Shown in pieces: positions 46,650-62,159 of a stretch of DNA of 64,000 nt. The notes under the pieces were generated by a model, which did not search any database, was not told the origin of the DNA, and saw only the letters and a list, made by a program, of their open reading frames with translations. The stretch is from Parapristionchus giblindavisi (Eukaryota; Nematoda; Chromadorea; Rhabditida; Diplogasteridae). The DNA is taken from positions 248,001 to 312,000 of the forward strand of contig CALSFV010000334.1 of NCBI GenBank assembly GCA_943737045.1, read 5' to 3'. Both the position numbers and the translations under genes were made by a program. How positions within the stretch are numbered: the first letter of the stretch is position 1; every line of letters starts with the position of its first letter.

Positions 46650-49600
46650 TCATATCAGAGTAAAAGCTACTTTTGTACTTCGGTCATTATAGCAACAGTA
46701 AAATATTACAGCTCGACATGACCTGAAGTGTGTCTCATTCAGAATTTTTTCCTCTTTCACATAGTATATTACTCGATAAGTATCATTGACAATTAGACTT
46801 GTAACGAATTATTTTGTACCAAAAACAGAGAGTATTGAAAGATAAATTTACATATTGGCCGTACTGAGCACTTTGAAATGGTTTATCTTATTCAGAATTT
46901 TTCGCTCTTTCATTTGGTATATGACACGATAGGTTTCATTTTCATTTTGATATTTCTCAAGTTATCTTGATCATATCAGAGTAAAAGCTACTTTTGTACT
47001 TCGGTCATTATAGCAACAGTAAAATATTACAGCTCGACATGACCTGAAGTGTGTCTCATTCAGAATTTTTTCCTCTTTCACATAGTATATTACTCGATAA
47101 GTATCATTGACAATTAGACTTGTAACGAATTATTGTGTACCAAAAACAGAGATTATTGAAAGATAAATTTACATATTGGCCGTACTGAGCACTTTGAAAT
47201 GGTTTATCATATTCAGAATTTTTCGCTCTTTCATTTGGTATATGACACGATAGGTTTCATTTTCATTTTGATATTTCTCAAGTTATCTTGACCATATCAG
47301 AGTAAAAGCTACTTTTGTACTTCGGTCATTATAGCAACAGTAAAATATTACAGCTCGACATGACCTGAAGTGTGTCTCATTCAGAATTTTTTCCTCTTTC
47401 ACATAGTATATTACTCGATAAGTATCATTGACAATTAGACTTGTAACGAATTATTGTGTACCAAAAACAGAGAGTATTGAAAGATAAATTTACATATTGG
47501 CCGTACTGACCACTTTGAAATGGTTTATCTTATTCAGAATTTTTCGCTCTTTCATTTGGTATATGACACGATAGGTTTCATTTTCATTTTCATATTTCTC
47601 AAGTTATCTTGATCATATCAGAGTAAAAGTTACTTTTGTACTTCGGTCATTATAGCAGCAGTAAAATATTACAGCTCGACATGACCTGAAGTGTGTCTCA
47701 TTCAGAATTTTTCCTCTTTCACATAGTATATTAATCGATAAGTATCATTGACAATTAGACTTGTAACGAATTATTTTGTACCAAAAACAGAGAGTATTGA
47801 AAGATAAATTTACATATTGGCCGTACTGACCACTTTGAAATGGTTTATCTTATTCAGAATTTTTCGCTCTTTCATTTGGTATATGACACGATAGGTTTCA
47901 TTTTCATTTTCATATTTCTCAAGTTATCTTGATCATATCAGAGTAAAAGTTACTTTTGTACTTCGGTCATTATAGCAGCAGTAAAATATTACAGCTCGAC
48001 ATGACCTGAAGTGTGTCTCATTCAGAATTTTTTCCTCTTTCACATAGTATATTACTCGATAAGTATCATTGACAATTAGACTTGTAACGAATTATTGTGT
48101 ACCAAAAACAGAGAGTATCGAAAGATAAATTTACATATTGTCCGTACTGACCACTTTGAAATAGTTTATCATATTCAGAATTTTTCGCTCTTTCATTTGG
48201 TATATGACACGATAGGTTTCATTGTCATTTTTATATTTCTCAAGTTATCTTGATCATATCAGAGTAAAAGCTACTTTTGTACTTCGGTCATTATAGCAAC
48301 AGTAAAATATTACAGCTCGACATGACCTGAAGTGTGTCTCATTCAGATTTTTTTCCTCTTTCACATAGTATATTACTCGATAAGTATCATTGACAATTAG
48401 ACTTGTAACGAATTATTTTGTACCAAAAACAGAGAGTATTGAAAGATAAATTTACATATTGGCCGTACTGAGCACTTTGAAATGGTTTATCTTATTCAGA
48501 ATTTTTCGCTCTTTCATTTGGTATATGACACGATAGGTTTCATTTTCATTTTGATATTTCTCAAGTTATCTTGATCATATCAGAGTAAAAGCTACTTTTG
48601 TACTTCGGTCATTATAGCAACAGTAAAATATTACAGCTCGACATGACCTGAAGTGTGTCTCATTCAGAATTTTTTCCTCTTTCACATAGTATATTAATCG
48701 ATAAGTATCATTGACAATTAGACTTGTAACGAATTATTTTGTACCAAAAACAGAGAGTATTGAAAGATAAATTTACATATTGGCCGTACTGACCACTTTG
48801 AAATGGTTTATCTTATTCAGAATTTTTCGCTCTTTCATTTGGTATATGACACGATAGGTTTCATTTTCATTTTGATATTTCTCAAGTTATCTTGATCATA
48901 TCAGAGTAAAAGCTACTTTTGTACTTCGGTCATTATAGCAACAGTAAAATATTACAGCTCGACATGACCTGAAGTGTGTCTCATTCAGAATTTTTTCCTC
49001 TTTCACATAGTATATTACTCGATAAGTATCATTGACAATTAGACTTGTAACGAATTATTGTGTACCAAAAACAGAAATTATTGAAAGATAAATTTACATA
49101 TTGTCCGTACTGACCACTTTGAAATAGTTTATCATATTCAGAATTTTTCGCTCTTTCATTTGGTATATGACACGATAGGTTTCATTTTCATTTTGATATT
49201 TCTCAAGTTATCTTGACCATATCAGAGTAAAAGCTACTTTTGTACTTCGGTCATTATAGCAGCAGTAAAATATTACAGCTCGACATGACCTGAAGTGTGT
49301 CTCATTCAGAATTTTTTCCTCTTTCACATAGTATATTAATCGATAAGTATCATTGACAATTAGACTTGTAACGAATTATTGTGTACCAAAAACAGAGATT
49401 ATTGAAAGATAAATTTACATATTGTCCGTACTGACCACTTTGAAATAGTTTATCATATTCAGAATTTTTCGCTCTTTCATTTGGTATATGACACGATAGG
49501 TTTCATTTTCATTTTGATATTTCTCAAGTTATCTTGACCATATCAGAGTAAAAGCTACTTTTGTACTTCGGTCATTATAGCAACAGTAAAATATTACAGC

Positions 49601-52600
49601 TCGACATGACCTGAAGTGTGTCTCATTCAGAATTTTTTTCCTTTTTCACATAGCATATTAATCGATAAGTATCATTGACAATTAGACTTGTAACGAATTA
49701 TTTTGTACCAAAAACAGAGAGTATTGAAAGATAAATTTACATATTGGCCGTACTGACCACTTTGAAATGGTTTATCTTATTCAGAATTTTCGCTCTTTCA
49801 TTTGGTATATGACACGATAGGTTTCATTTTCATTTTCATATTTCTCAAGTTATCTTGATCATATCAGAGTAAAAGCTACTTTTGTACTTCAGTCATTATA
49901 GCAACAGTAAAATATTACAGCTCGACATGACCTGAAGTGTGTCTCATTCAGAATTTTTTCCTCTTTCACATAGTATATTAATCGATAAGTATCATTGACA
50001 ATTAGACTTGTAACGAATTATTTTGTACCAAAAACAGAGAGTATTGAAAGATAAATTTACATATTAGCCGTACTGACCACTTTGAAATGGTTTATCTTAT
50101 TCAGAATTTTCGCTCTTTCATTTGGTATATGACACGATAGGTTTCATTTTGATTTTCATATTTCTCAAGTTATCTTGATCATATCAGAGTAAAAGCTACT
50201 TTTGTACTTCGGTCATTATAGCAACAGTAAAATATTACAGCTCGACATGACCTGAAGTGTGTCTCATTCAGAATTTTTTCCTCTTTCACATAGTATATTA
50301 CTCGATAAGTATCATTGACAATTAGACTTGTAACGAATTATTTTGTACCAAAAACAGAGAGTATTGAAAGATAAATTTACATATTGGCCGTACTGAGCAC
50401 TTTGAAATGGTTTATCTTATTCAGAATTTTTCGCTCTTTCATTTGGTATATGACACGATAGGTTTCATTTTCATTTTGATATTTCTCAAGTTATCTTGAT
50501 CATATCAGAGTAAAAGCTACTTTTGTACTTCGGTCATTATAGCAACAGTAAAATATTACAGCTCGACATGACCTGAAGTGTGTCTCATTCAGAATTTTTT
50601 CCTCTTTCACATAGTATATTACTCGATAAGTATCATTGACAATTAGACTTGTAACGAATTATTGTGTACCAAAAACAGAGATTATTGAAAGATAAATTTA
50701 CATATTGGCCGTACTGAGCACTTTGAAATGGTTTATCATATTCAGAATTTTTCGCTCTTTCATTTGGTATATGACACGATAGGTTTCATTTTCATTTTGA
50801 TATTTCTCAAGTTATCTTGACCATATCAGAGTAAAAGCTACTTTTGTACTTCGGTCATTATAGCAACAGTAAAATATTACAGCTCGACATGACCTGAAGT
50901 GTGTCTCATTCAGAATTTTTTCCTCTTTCACATAGTATATTACTCGATAAGTATCATTGACAATTAGACTTGTAACGAATTATTGTGTACCAAAAACAGA
51001 GAGTATTGAAAGATAAATTTACATATTGGCCGTACTGACCACTTTGAAATGGTTTATCTTATTCAGAATTTTTCGCTCTTTCATTTGGTATATGACACGA
51101 TAGGTTTCATTTTCATTTTCATATTTCTCAAGTTATCTTGATCATATCAGAGTAAAAGTTACTTTTGTACTTCGGTCATTATAGCAGCAGTAAAATATTA
51201 CAGCTCGACATGACCTGAAGTGTGTCTCATTCAGAATTTTTTCCTCTTTCACATAGTATATTAATCGATAAGTATCATTGACAATTAGACTTGTAACGAA
51301 TTATTTTGTACCAAAAACAGAGAGTATTGAAAGATAAATTTACATATTGGCCGTACTGACCACTTTGAAATGGTTTATCTTATTCAGAATTTTTCGCTCT
51401 TTCATTTGGTATATGACACGATAGGTTTCATTTTCATTTTCATATTTCTCAAGTTATCTTGATCATATCAGAGTAAAAGTTACTTTTGTACTTCGGTCAT
51501 TATAGCAGCAGTAAAATATTACAGCTCGACATGACCTGAAGTGTGTCTCATTCAGAATTTTTTCCTCTTTCACATAGTATATTACTCGATAAGTATCATT
51601 GACAATTAGACTTGTAACGAATTATTGTGTACCAAAAACAGAGAGTATCGAAAGATAAATTTACATATTGTCCGTACTGACCACTTTGAAATAGTTTATC
51701 ATATTCAGAATTTTTCGCTCTTTCATTTGGTATATGACACGATAGGTTTCATTGTCATTTTTATATTTCTCAAGTTATCTTGATCATATCAGAGTAAAAG
51801 CTACTTTTGTACTTCGGTCATTATAGCAACAGTAAAATATTACAGCTCGACATGACCTGAAGTGTGTCTCATTCAGATTTTTTTCCTCTTTCACATAGTA
51901 TATTACTCGATAAGTATCATTGACAATTAGACTTGTAACGAATTATTTTGTACCAAAAACAGAGAGTATTGAAAGATAAATTTACATATTGGCCGTACTG
52001 AGCACTTTGAAATGGTTTATCTTATTCAGAATTTTTCGCTCTTTCATTTGGTATATGACACGATAGGTTTCATTTTCATTTTGATATTTCTCAAGTTATC
52101 TTGATCATATCAGAGTAAAAGCTACTTTTGTACTTCGGTCATTATAGCAACAGTAAAATATTACAGCTCGACATGACCTGAAGTGTGTCTCATTCAGAAT
52201 TTTTTCCTCTTTCACATAGTATATTAATCGATAAGTATCATTGACAATTAGACTTGTAACGAATTATTTTGTACCAAAAACAGAGAGTATTGAAAGATAA
52301 ATTTACATATTGGCCGTACTGACCACTTTGAAATGGTTTATCTTATTCAGAATTTTTCGCTCTTTCATTTGGTATATGACACGATAGGTTTCATTTTCAT
52401 TTTGATATTTCTCAAGTTATCTTGATCATATCAGAGTAAAAGCTACTTTTGTACTTCGGTCATTATAGCAACAGTAAAATATTACAGCTCGACATGACCT
52501 GAAGTGTGTCTCATTCAGAATTTTTTCCTCTTTCACATAGTATATTACTCGATAAGTATCATAGACAATTAGACTTGTAACGAATTATTGTGTACCAAAA

Positions 52601-53680
52601 ACAGAAATTATTGAAAGATAAATTTACATATTGTCCGTACTGACCACTTTGAAATAGTTTATCATATTCAGAATTTTTCGCTCTTTCATTTGGTATATGA
52701 CACGATAGGTTTCATTTTCATTTTGATATTTCTCAAGTTATCTTGACCATATCAGAGTAAAAGCTACTTTTGTACTTCGGTCATTATAGCAGCAGTAAAA
52801 TATTACAGCTCGACATGACCTGAAGTGTGTCTCATTCAGAATTTTTTCCTCTTTCACATAGTATATTAATCGATAAGTATCATTGACAATTAGACTTGTA
52901 ACGAATTATTGTGTACCAAAAACAGAGATTATTGAAAGATAAATTTACATATTGTCCGTACTGACCACTTTGAAATAGTTTATCATATTCAGAATTTTTC
53001 GCTCTTTCATTTGGTATATGACACGATAGGTTTCATTTTCATTTTGATATTTCTCAAGTTATCTTGACCATATCAGAGTAAAAGCTACTTTTGTACTTCG
53101 GTCATTATAGCAACAGTAAAATATTACAGCTCGACATGACCTGAAGTGTGTCTCATTCAGAATTTTTTTCCTTTTTCACATAGCATATTAATCGATAAGT
53201 ATCATTGACAATTAGACTTGTAACGAATTATTTTGTACCAAAAACAGAGAGTATTGAAAGATAAATTTACATATTGGCCGTACTGACCACTTTGAAATGG
53301 TTTATCTTATTCAGAATTTTCGCTCTTTCATTTGGTATATGACACGATAGGTTTCATTTTCATTTTCATATTTCTCAAGTTATCTTGATCATATCAGAGT
53401 AAAAGCTACTTTTGTACTTCAGTCATTATAGCAACAGTAAAATATTACAGCTCGACATGACCTGAAGTGTGTCTCATTCAGAATTTTTTCCTCTTTCACA
53501 TAGTATATTAATCGATAAGTATCATTGACAATTAGACTTGTAACGAATTATTTTGTACCAAAAACAGAGAGTATTGAAAGATAAATTTACATATTAGCCG
53601 TACTGACCACTTTGAAATGGTTTATCTTATTCAGAATTTTCGCTCTTTCATTTGGTATATGACACGATAGGTTTCATTTT
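46650..53680 (-). repeat. ~3530-bp higher-order repeat (11 monomers, two copies)
   Basis: Rare variants recur 3529-3530 bp apart: ATTCAGATTTTTTT at 48341 and 51871, ACAGAAATTA at 49071 and 52601, CGTACTGAGC with ATCATATTC at 47181 and 50710. The copies start to differ outside about 46.65 and 53.68 kb. Confidence 0.85.
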
Positions 53681-56307
53681 CATTTTCATATTTCTCAAGT
53701 TATCTTGATCATATCAGAGTAAAAGCTACTTTTGTACTTCGGTCATTATAGCAGCAGTAAAATATTAAAGCTCGACATGACCTGAAGTGTGTCTCATTCA
53801 GAATTTTTTCCTCTTTCACATAGTATATTAATCGATAAGTATCATTGACAATTAGACTTGTAACGAATTATTTTGTAACAAAAACAGAGAGTATTGAAAG
53901 ATAAATTTACATATTGGCCGTACTGACCACTTTGAAATGGTTTATCTTATTCAGAATTTTTCGCTCTTTCATTTGGTATATGACACGATAGGTTTCATTT
54001 TGATTTTCATATTTCTCAAGTTATCTTGATCATATCAGAGTAAAAGCTACTTTTGTACTTCGGTCATTATAGCAGCAGTAAAATATTACAGCTCGACATG
54101 ACCTGAAGTGTGTCTCATTCATAATTTTTTCCTTTTTCACATAGTATATTAATCGATAAGTATCATTGACAATTAGACTTGTAACGAAATATTGTGTACC
54201 AAAAACAGAGATTATTGAAAGATAAATTTACATATTGTCCGTACTGACCACTTTGAAATAGTTTATCATATTCAGAATTTTTCGCTCTTTCATTTGGTAT
54301 ATGACACGATAGGTTTCATTTTCATTTTGATATTTCTCAAGTTATCTTGATCATATCAGAGTAAAAGCTACTTTTGTACTTCGGTCATTATAGCAACAGT
54401 AAAATATTACAGCTCGACATGACCTGAAGTGTGTCTCATTCAGAATTTTTTCCTCTTTCACATAGTATATTAATCGATAAGTATCATTGACAATTAGACT
54501 TGTAACGAATTATTTTGTACCAAAAACAGAGAGTATTGAAAGATAAATTTACATATTGGCCGTACTGACCACTTTGAAATGGTTTATCTTATTCAGAATT
54601 TTTCGCTCTTTCATTTGGTATATGACACGATAGGTTTCATTTTCATTTTGATATTTCTCAAGTTATCTTGATCATATCAGAGTAAAAGCTACTTTTGTAC
54701 TTCGGTCATTATAGCAACAGTAAAATATTACAGCTCGACATGACCTGAAGTGTGTCTCATTCAGAATTTTTTCCTCTTTCACATAGTATATTACTCGATA
54801 AGTATCATTGACAATTAGACATGTAACGAATTATTGTGTACCAAAAACAGAGATTATTGAAAGATAAATTTACATATTGTCCGTACTGACCACTTTGAAA
54901 TAGTTTATCATATTCAGAATTTTTCGCTCTTTCATTTGGTATATGACACGATAGGTTTCATTTTCATTTTGATATTTCTCAAGTTATCTTGACCATATCA
55001 GAGTAAAAGCTACTTTTGTACTTCGGTCATTATAGCAGCAGTAAAATATTACAGCTCGACATGACCTGAAGTGTGTCTCATTCAGAATTTTTTCCTCTTT
55101 CACATAGTATATTAATCGATAAGTATCATTGACAATTAGACTTGTAACGAATTATTGTGTACCAAAAACAGAGATTATTGAAAGATAAATTTACATATTG
55201 TCCGTACTGACCACTTTGAAATAGTTTATCATATTCAGAATTTTTCGCTCTTTCATTTGGTATATGACACGATAGGTTTCATTTTCATTTTGATATTTCT
55301 CAAGTTATCTTGACCATATCAGAGTAAAAGCTACTTTTGTACTTCGGACATTATAGCAACAGTAAAATATTACAGCTCGACATGACCTGAAGTGTGTCTC
55401 ATTCAGAATTTTTTCCTTTTTCACATAGCATATTAATCGATAAGTATCATTGACAATTAGACTTGTAACGAATTATTTTGTACCAAAAACAGAGAGTATT
55501 GAAAGATAAATTTACATATTGGCCGTACTGACCACTTTGAAATGGTTTATCTTATTCAGAATTTTCGCTCTTTCATTTGGTATATGACACGATAGGTTTC
55601 ATTTTCATTTTCATATTTCTCAAGTTATCTTGATCATATCAGAGTAAAAGCTACTTTTGTACTTCAGTCATTATAGCAACAGTAAAATATTACAGCTCGA
55701 CATGACCTGAAGTGTGTCTCATTCAGAATTTTTTCCTCTTTCACATAGTATATTAATCGATAAGTATCATTGACAATTAGACTTGTAACGAATTATTTTG
55801 TACCAAAAACAGAGAGTATTGAAAGATAAATTTACATATTAGCCGTACTGACCACTTTGAAATGGTTTATCTTATTCAGAATTTTCGCTCTTTCATTTGG
55901 TATATGACACGATAGGTTTCATTTTCATTTTCATATTTCTCAAGTTATCTTGATCATATCAGAGTAAAAGCTACTTTTGTACTTCGGTCATTATAGCAGC
56001 AGTAAAATATTACAGCTCGACATGACCTGAAGTGTGTCTCATTCAGAATTTTTTGCTCTTTCACATAGTATATTAATCGATAAGTATCATTGACAATTAG
56101 ACTTGTAACGAATTATTTTGTAACAAAAACAGAGAGTATTGAAAGATAAATTTACATATTGGCCGTACTGACCACTTTGAAATGGTTTATCTTATTCAGA
56201 ATTTTTCGCTCTTTCATTTGGTATATGACACGATAGGTTTCATTTTCATTTTCATATTTCTCATGTTATCTTGATCATATCAGAGTAAAAGCTACTTTTG
56301 TACTTCG

Positions 56308-56645
56308 CACGTTAGTTCAGCCTCTGTAATAGCGGGGCAACAATGAAGGAAGTGCGGATCACGTTTTCCAACTTATAAAGAGTGCGAGGCGGATACCAGG
56401 CGGGTTTGGTGGGCTGCATTAGACAGGGTGTGAGTGCGAGATGGCATCAAATGATTCTCTCTGTCACACTCTCCGCCGCGTGACCAAACCTGTCTGAGGT
56501 GCGCCGCTCTGACTAATGAACTACCGTCTCATTATTATGAGACTGTGAAAACACACCAAACAGCGCACCACAGATTTGGCAAAAGTCGCCTCATCATCTC
56601 CTTTGCCCCGCTATTCCCATCTTTTTCGCATTTTGAACTAACGTG
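56308..56645. mobile_element. 338-bp MITE-like insertion inside the satellite
   Basis: The ends are CACGTTAGTTCA and TGAACTAACGTG, a perfect 12-bp inverted repeat. A second inverted pair, AATAGCGGGGCAA, lies further in. TTCG is present on both sides (56304-56307 and 56646-56649) but only once in an intact monomer, so it is a 4-bp target duplication. CAC termini with a 4-bp duplication suggest the CACTA/Chapaev group, but that is tentative. No open frame. Confidence 0.85.
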
Positions 56646-56649
56646 TTCG

Positions 56650-59600
56650 GTCATTATAGCAGCAGTAAAATATTACAGCTCGACATGACCTGAAGTGTGT
56701 CTCATTCAGAATTTTTTCCTCTTTCACATAGTATATTAATCGATAAGTATCATTGACAATTAGACTTGTAACGAATTATTTTGTAACAAAAACAGAGAGT
56801 ATTGAAAGATAAATTTACATATTGGCCGTACTGACCACTTTGAAATGGTTTATCTTATTCAGAATTTTTCGCTCTTTCATTTGTTATATGACACGATAGG
56901 TTTCATTTTGATTTTCATATTTCTCAAGTTATCTTGATCATATCAGAGTAAAAGCTACTTTTGTACTTCGGTCATTATAGCAGCAGTAAAATATTACAGC
57001 TCGACATGACCTGAAGTGTGTCTCATTCAGAATTTTTTCCTCTTTCACATAGCATATTACTCGATAAGTATCATTGACAATTAGACTTGTAACGAATTAT
57101 TGTGTACCAAAAACAAAGAGTATTGAAAGATAAATTTACATATTGGCCGTACTGACCACTTTGAAATGGTTTATCTTATTCAGAATTTTTCGCTCTTTCA
57201 TTTGGTATATGACACGATAGGTTTCATTTTCATTTTCATATTTCTCAAGTTATCTTGATCATATCAGAGTAAAAGCTACTTTTGTACTTCGGTCATTATA
57301 GCAGCAGTAAAATATTACAGCTCGACATGACCTGAAGTGTGTCTCATTCAGAATTTTTTCCTCTTTCACATAGTGTATTAATCGATAAGTATCATTGACA
57401 ATTAGACTTGTAACGAATTATTTTGTAACAAAAACAGAGAGTATTGAAAGATAAATTTACATATTGGCCGTACTGACCACTTTGAAATGGTTTATCTTAT
57501 TCAGAATTTTTCGCTCTTTCATTTGGTATATGACACGATAGGTTTCATTTTCATTTTCATATTTCTCAAGTTATCTTGATCATATCAGAGTAAAAGCTAC
57601 TTTTGTACTTCGGTCATTATAGCAGCAGTAAAATATTACAGCTCGACATGACCTGAAGTGTGTCTCATTCAGAATTTTTTTCCTTTTTCACATAGTATAT
57701 TAATCGATAAGTATCATTGACAATTAGACTTGTAACGAATTATTTTGTAACAAAAACAGAGAGTATTGAAAGATAAATTTACATATTGGCCGTACTGACC
57801 ACTTTGAAATGGTTTATCTTATTCAGAATTTTTCGCTCTTTCATTTGGTATATGACACGATAGGTTTCATTTTCATTTTCATATTTCTCAAGTTATCTTG
57901 ATCATATCAGAGTAAAAGCTACTTTTGTACTTCGGTCATTATAGCAGCAGTAAAATATTACAGCTCGACATGACCTGAAGTGTGTCTCATTCAGAATTTT
58001 TTTCCTTTTTCACATAGTATATTAATCGATAAGTATCATTGACAATTAGACTTGTAACGAATTATTTTGTACCAAAAACAGAGAGTATTGAAAGATAAAT
58101 TTACATATTGGCCGTACTGACCACTTTGAAATGGTTTATCTTATTCAGAATTTTTCGCTCTTTCATTTGGTATATGACACGATAGGTTTCATTTTCATTT
58201 TCATATTTCTCAAGTTATCTTGATCATATCAGAGTAAACGCTACTTTTGTACTTCGGTCATTATAGCAGCAGTAAAATATTACAGCTCGACATGACCTGA
58301 AGTGTGTCTCATTCAGAATTTTTTCCTCTTTCACATAGTATATTAATCGATAAGTATCATTGACAATTAGACTTGTAACGAATTATTTTGTAACAAAAAC
58401 AGAGAGTATTGAAAGATAAATTTACATATTGGCCGTACTGACCACTTTGAAATGGTTTATCTTATTCAGAATTTTTCGCTCTTTCATTTGTTATATGACA
58501 CGATAGGTTTCATTTTGATTTTCATATTTCTCAAGTTATCTTGATCATATCAGAGTAAAAGCTACTTTTGTACTTCGGTCATTATAGCAGCAGTAAAATA
58601 TTACAGCTCGACATGACCTGAAGTGTGTCTCATTCAGAATTTTTTCCTCTTTCACATAGCATATTACTCGATAAGTATCATTGACAATTAGACTTGTAAC
58701 GAATTATTGTGTACCAAAAACAAAGAGTATTGAAAGATAAATTTACATATTGGCCGTACTGACCACTTTGAAATGGTTTATCTTATTCAGAATTTTTCGC
58801 TCTTTCATTTGGTATATGACACGATAGGTTTCATTTTCATTTTCATATTTCTCAAGTTATCTTGATCATATCAGAGTAAAAGCTACTTTTGTACTTCGGT
58901 CATTATAGCAGCAGTAAAATATTACAGCTCGACATGACCTGAAGTGTGTCTCATTCAGAATTTTTTCCTCTTTCACATAGTATATTAATCGATAAGTATC
59001 ATTGACAATTAGACTTGTAACGAATTATTTTGTAACAAAAACAGAGAGTATTGAAAGATAAATTTACATATTGGCCGTACTGACCACTTTGAAATGGTTT
59101 ATCTTATTCAGAATTTTTCGCTCTTTCATTTGGTATATGACACGATAGGTTTCATTTTCATTTTCATATTTCTCAAGTTATCTTGATCATATCAGAGTAA
59201 AAGCTACTTTTGTACTTCGGTCATTATAGCAGCAGTAAAATATTACAGCTCGACATGACCTGAAGTGTGTCTCATTCAGAATTTTTTTCCTTTTTCACAT
59301 AGTATATTAATCGATAAGTATCATTGACAATTAGACTTGTAACGAATTATTTTGTAACAAAAACAGAGAGTATTGAAAGATAAATTTACATATTGGCCGT
59401 ACTGACCACTTTGAAATGGTTTATCTTATTCAGAATTTTTCGCTCTTTCATTTGGTATATGACACGATAGGTTTCATTTTCATTTTCATATTTCTCAAGT
59501 TATCTTGATCATATCAGAGTAAAAGCTACTTTTGTACTTCGGTCATTATAGCAGCAGTAAAATATTACAGCTCGACATGACCTGAAGTGTGTCTCATTCA

Positions 59601-61470
59601 GAATTTTTTTCCTTTTTCACATAGTATATTAATCGATAAGTATCATTGACAATTAGACTTGTAACGAATTATTTTGTACCAAAAACAGAGAGTATTGAAA
59701 GATAAATTTACATATTGGCAGTACTGACCACTTTGAAATGGTTTATCTTATTCAGAATTTTTCGCTCTTTCATTTGGTATATGACACGATAGGTTTCATT
59801 TTCATTTTCATATTTCTCAAGTTATCTTGATCATATCAGAGTAAACGCTACTTTTGTACTTCGGTCATTATAGCAGCAGTAAAATATTACAGCTCGACAT
59901 GACCTGAAGTGTGTCTCATTCAGAATTTTTTCCTCTTTCACATAGTATATTAATCGATAAGTATCATTGACAATTAGACTTGTAACGAATTATTTTGTAA
60001 CAAAAACAGAGAGTATTGAAAGATAAATTTACATATTGGCCGTACTGACCACTTTGAAATGGTTTATCTTATTCAGAATTTTTCGCTCTTTCATTTGTTA
60101 TATGACACGATAGGTTTCATTTTGATTTTCATATTTCTCAAGTTATCTTGATCATATCAGAGTAAAAGCTACTTTTGTACTTCGGTCATTATAGCAGCAG
60201 TAAAATATTACAGCTCGACATGACCTGAAGTGTGTCTCATTCAGAATTTTTTCCTCTTTCACATAGCATATTACTCGATAAGTATCATTGACAATTAGAC
60301 TTGTAACGAATTATTGTGTACCAAAAACAAAGAGTATTGAAAGATAAATTTACATATTGGCCGTACTGACCACTTTGAAATGGTTTATCTTATTCAGAAT
60401 TTTTCGCTCTTTCATTTGGTATATGACACGATAGGTTTCATTTTCATTTTCATATTTCTCAAGTTATCTTGATCATATCAGAGTAAAAGCTACTTTTGTA
60501 CTTCGGTCATTATAGCAGCAGTAAAATATTACAGCTCGACATGACCTGAAGTGTGTCTCATTCAGAATTTTTTCCTCTTTCACATAGTATATTAATCGAT
60601 AAGTATCATTGACAATTAGACTTGTAACGAATTATTTTGTAACAAAAACAGAGAGTATTGAAAGATAAATTTACATATTGGCCGTACTGACCACTTTGAA
60701 ATGGTTTATCTTATTCAGAATTTTTCGCTCTTTCATTTGGTATATGACACGATAGGTTTCATTTTCATTTTCATATTTCTCAAGTTATCTTGATCATATC
60801 AGAGTAAAAGCTACTTTTGTACTTCGGTCATTATAGCAGCAGTAAAATATTACAGCTCGACATGACCTGAAGTGTGTCTCATTCAGAATTTTTTTCCTTT
60901 TTCACATAGTATATTAATCGATAAGTATCATTGACAATTAGACTTGTAACGAATTATTTTGTAACAAAAACAGAGAGTATTGAAAGATAAATTTACATAT
61001 TGGCCGTACTGACCACTTTGAAATGGTTTATCTTATTCAGAATTTTTCGCTCTTTCATTTGGTATATGACACGATAGGTTTCATTTTCATTTTCATATTT
61101 CTCAAGTTATCTTGATCATATCAGAGTAAAAGCTACTTTTGTACTTCGGTCATTATAGCAGCAGTAAAATATTACAGCTCGACATGACCTGAAGTGTGTC
61201 TCATTCAGAATTTTTTTCCTTTTTCACATAGTATATTAATCGATAAGTATCATTGACAATTAGACTTGTAACGAATTATTTTGTACCAAAAACAGAGAGT
61301 ATTGAAAGATAAATTTACATATTGGCCGTACTGACCACTTTGAAATGGTTTATCTTATTCAGAATTTTTCGCTCTTTCATTTGGTATATGACACGATAGG
61401 TTTCATTTTCATTTTCATATTTCTCAAGTTATCTTGATCATATCAGAGTAAACGCTACTTTTGTACTTCG
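56650..61470 (-). repeat. 1607-bp higher-order repeat (five monomers, three copies)
   Basis: TTTGTTATATGACACG occurs at about 56880, 58487 and 60094, and GTAAACGCTACT once per copy near 58236, 59842 and 61450. The period is five units plus two extra T bases in the poly-T stretch. Confidence 0.88.
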
Positions 61471-62159
61471 GTCATTATAGCAGCAGTAAAATATTACAGC
61501 TCGACATGACCTGAAGTGTGTCTCATTCAGAATTTTTTCCTCTTTCACATAGTATATTAATCGATAAGTATCATTGACAATTAGACTTGTAACGAATTAT
61601 TTTGTAACAAAAACAGAGAGTATTGAAAGATAAATTTACATATTGGCCGTACTGACCACTTTGAAATGGTTTATCTTATTCAGAATTTTTCGCTCTTTCA
61701 TTTGGTATATGACACGATAGGTTTCATTTTCATTTTCATATTTCTCTAGTTATCTTGATCATATCAGAGTAAAAGCTACTTTTGTACTTCGGTCATTATA
61801 GCAGCAGTAAAATATTACAGCTCGACATGACCTGAAGTGTGTCTCATTCATAATTTTTTCCTTTTTCACATAGTATATTAATCGATAAGTATCATTGACA
61901 ATTAGACTTGTAACGAATTATTGTGTACCAAAAACAGAGATTATTGAAAGATAAATTTACATATTGTCCGTACTGACCACTTTGAAATAGTTTATCATAT
62001 TCAGAATTTTTCGCTCTTTCATTTGGTATATGACACGATAGGTATCATTTTCATTTTGATATTTCTCAAGTTATCTTGATCATATCAGAGTAAAAGCTAC
62101 TTTTGTACTTCGGTCATTATAGCAGCAGTAAAATATTACAGCTCGACATGACCTGAAGT

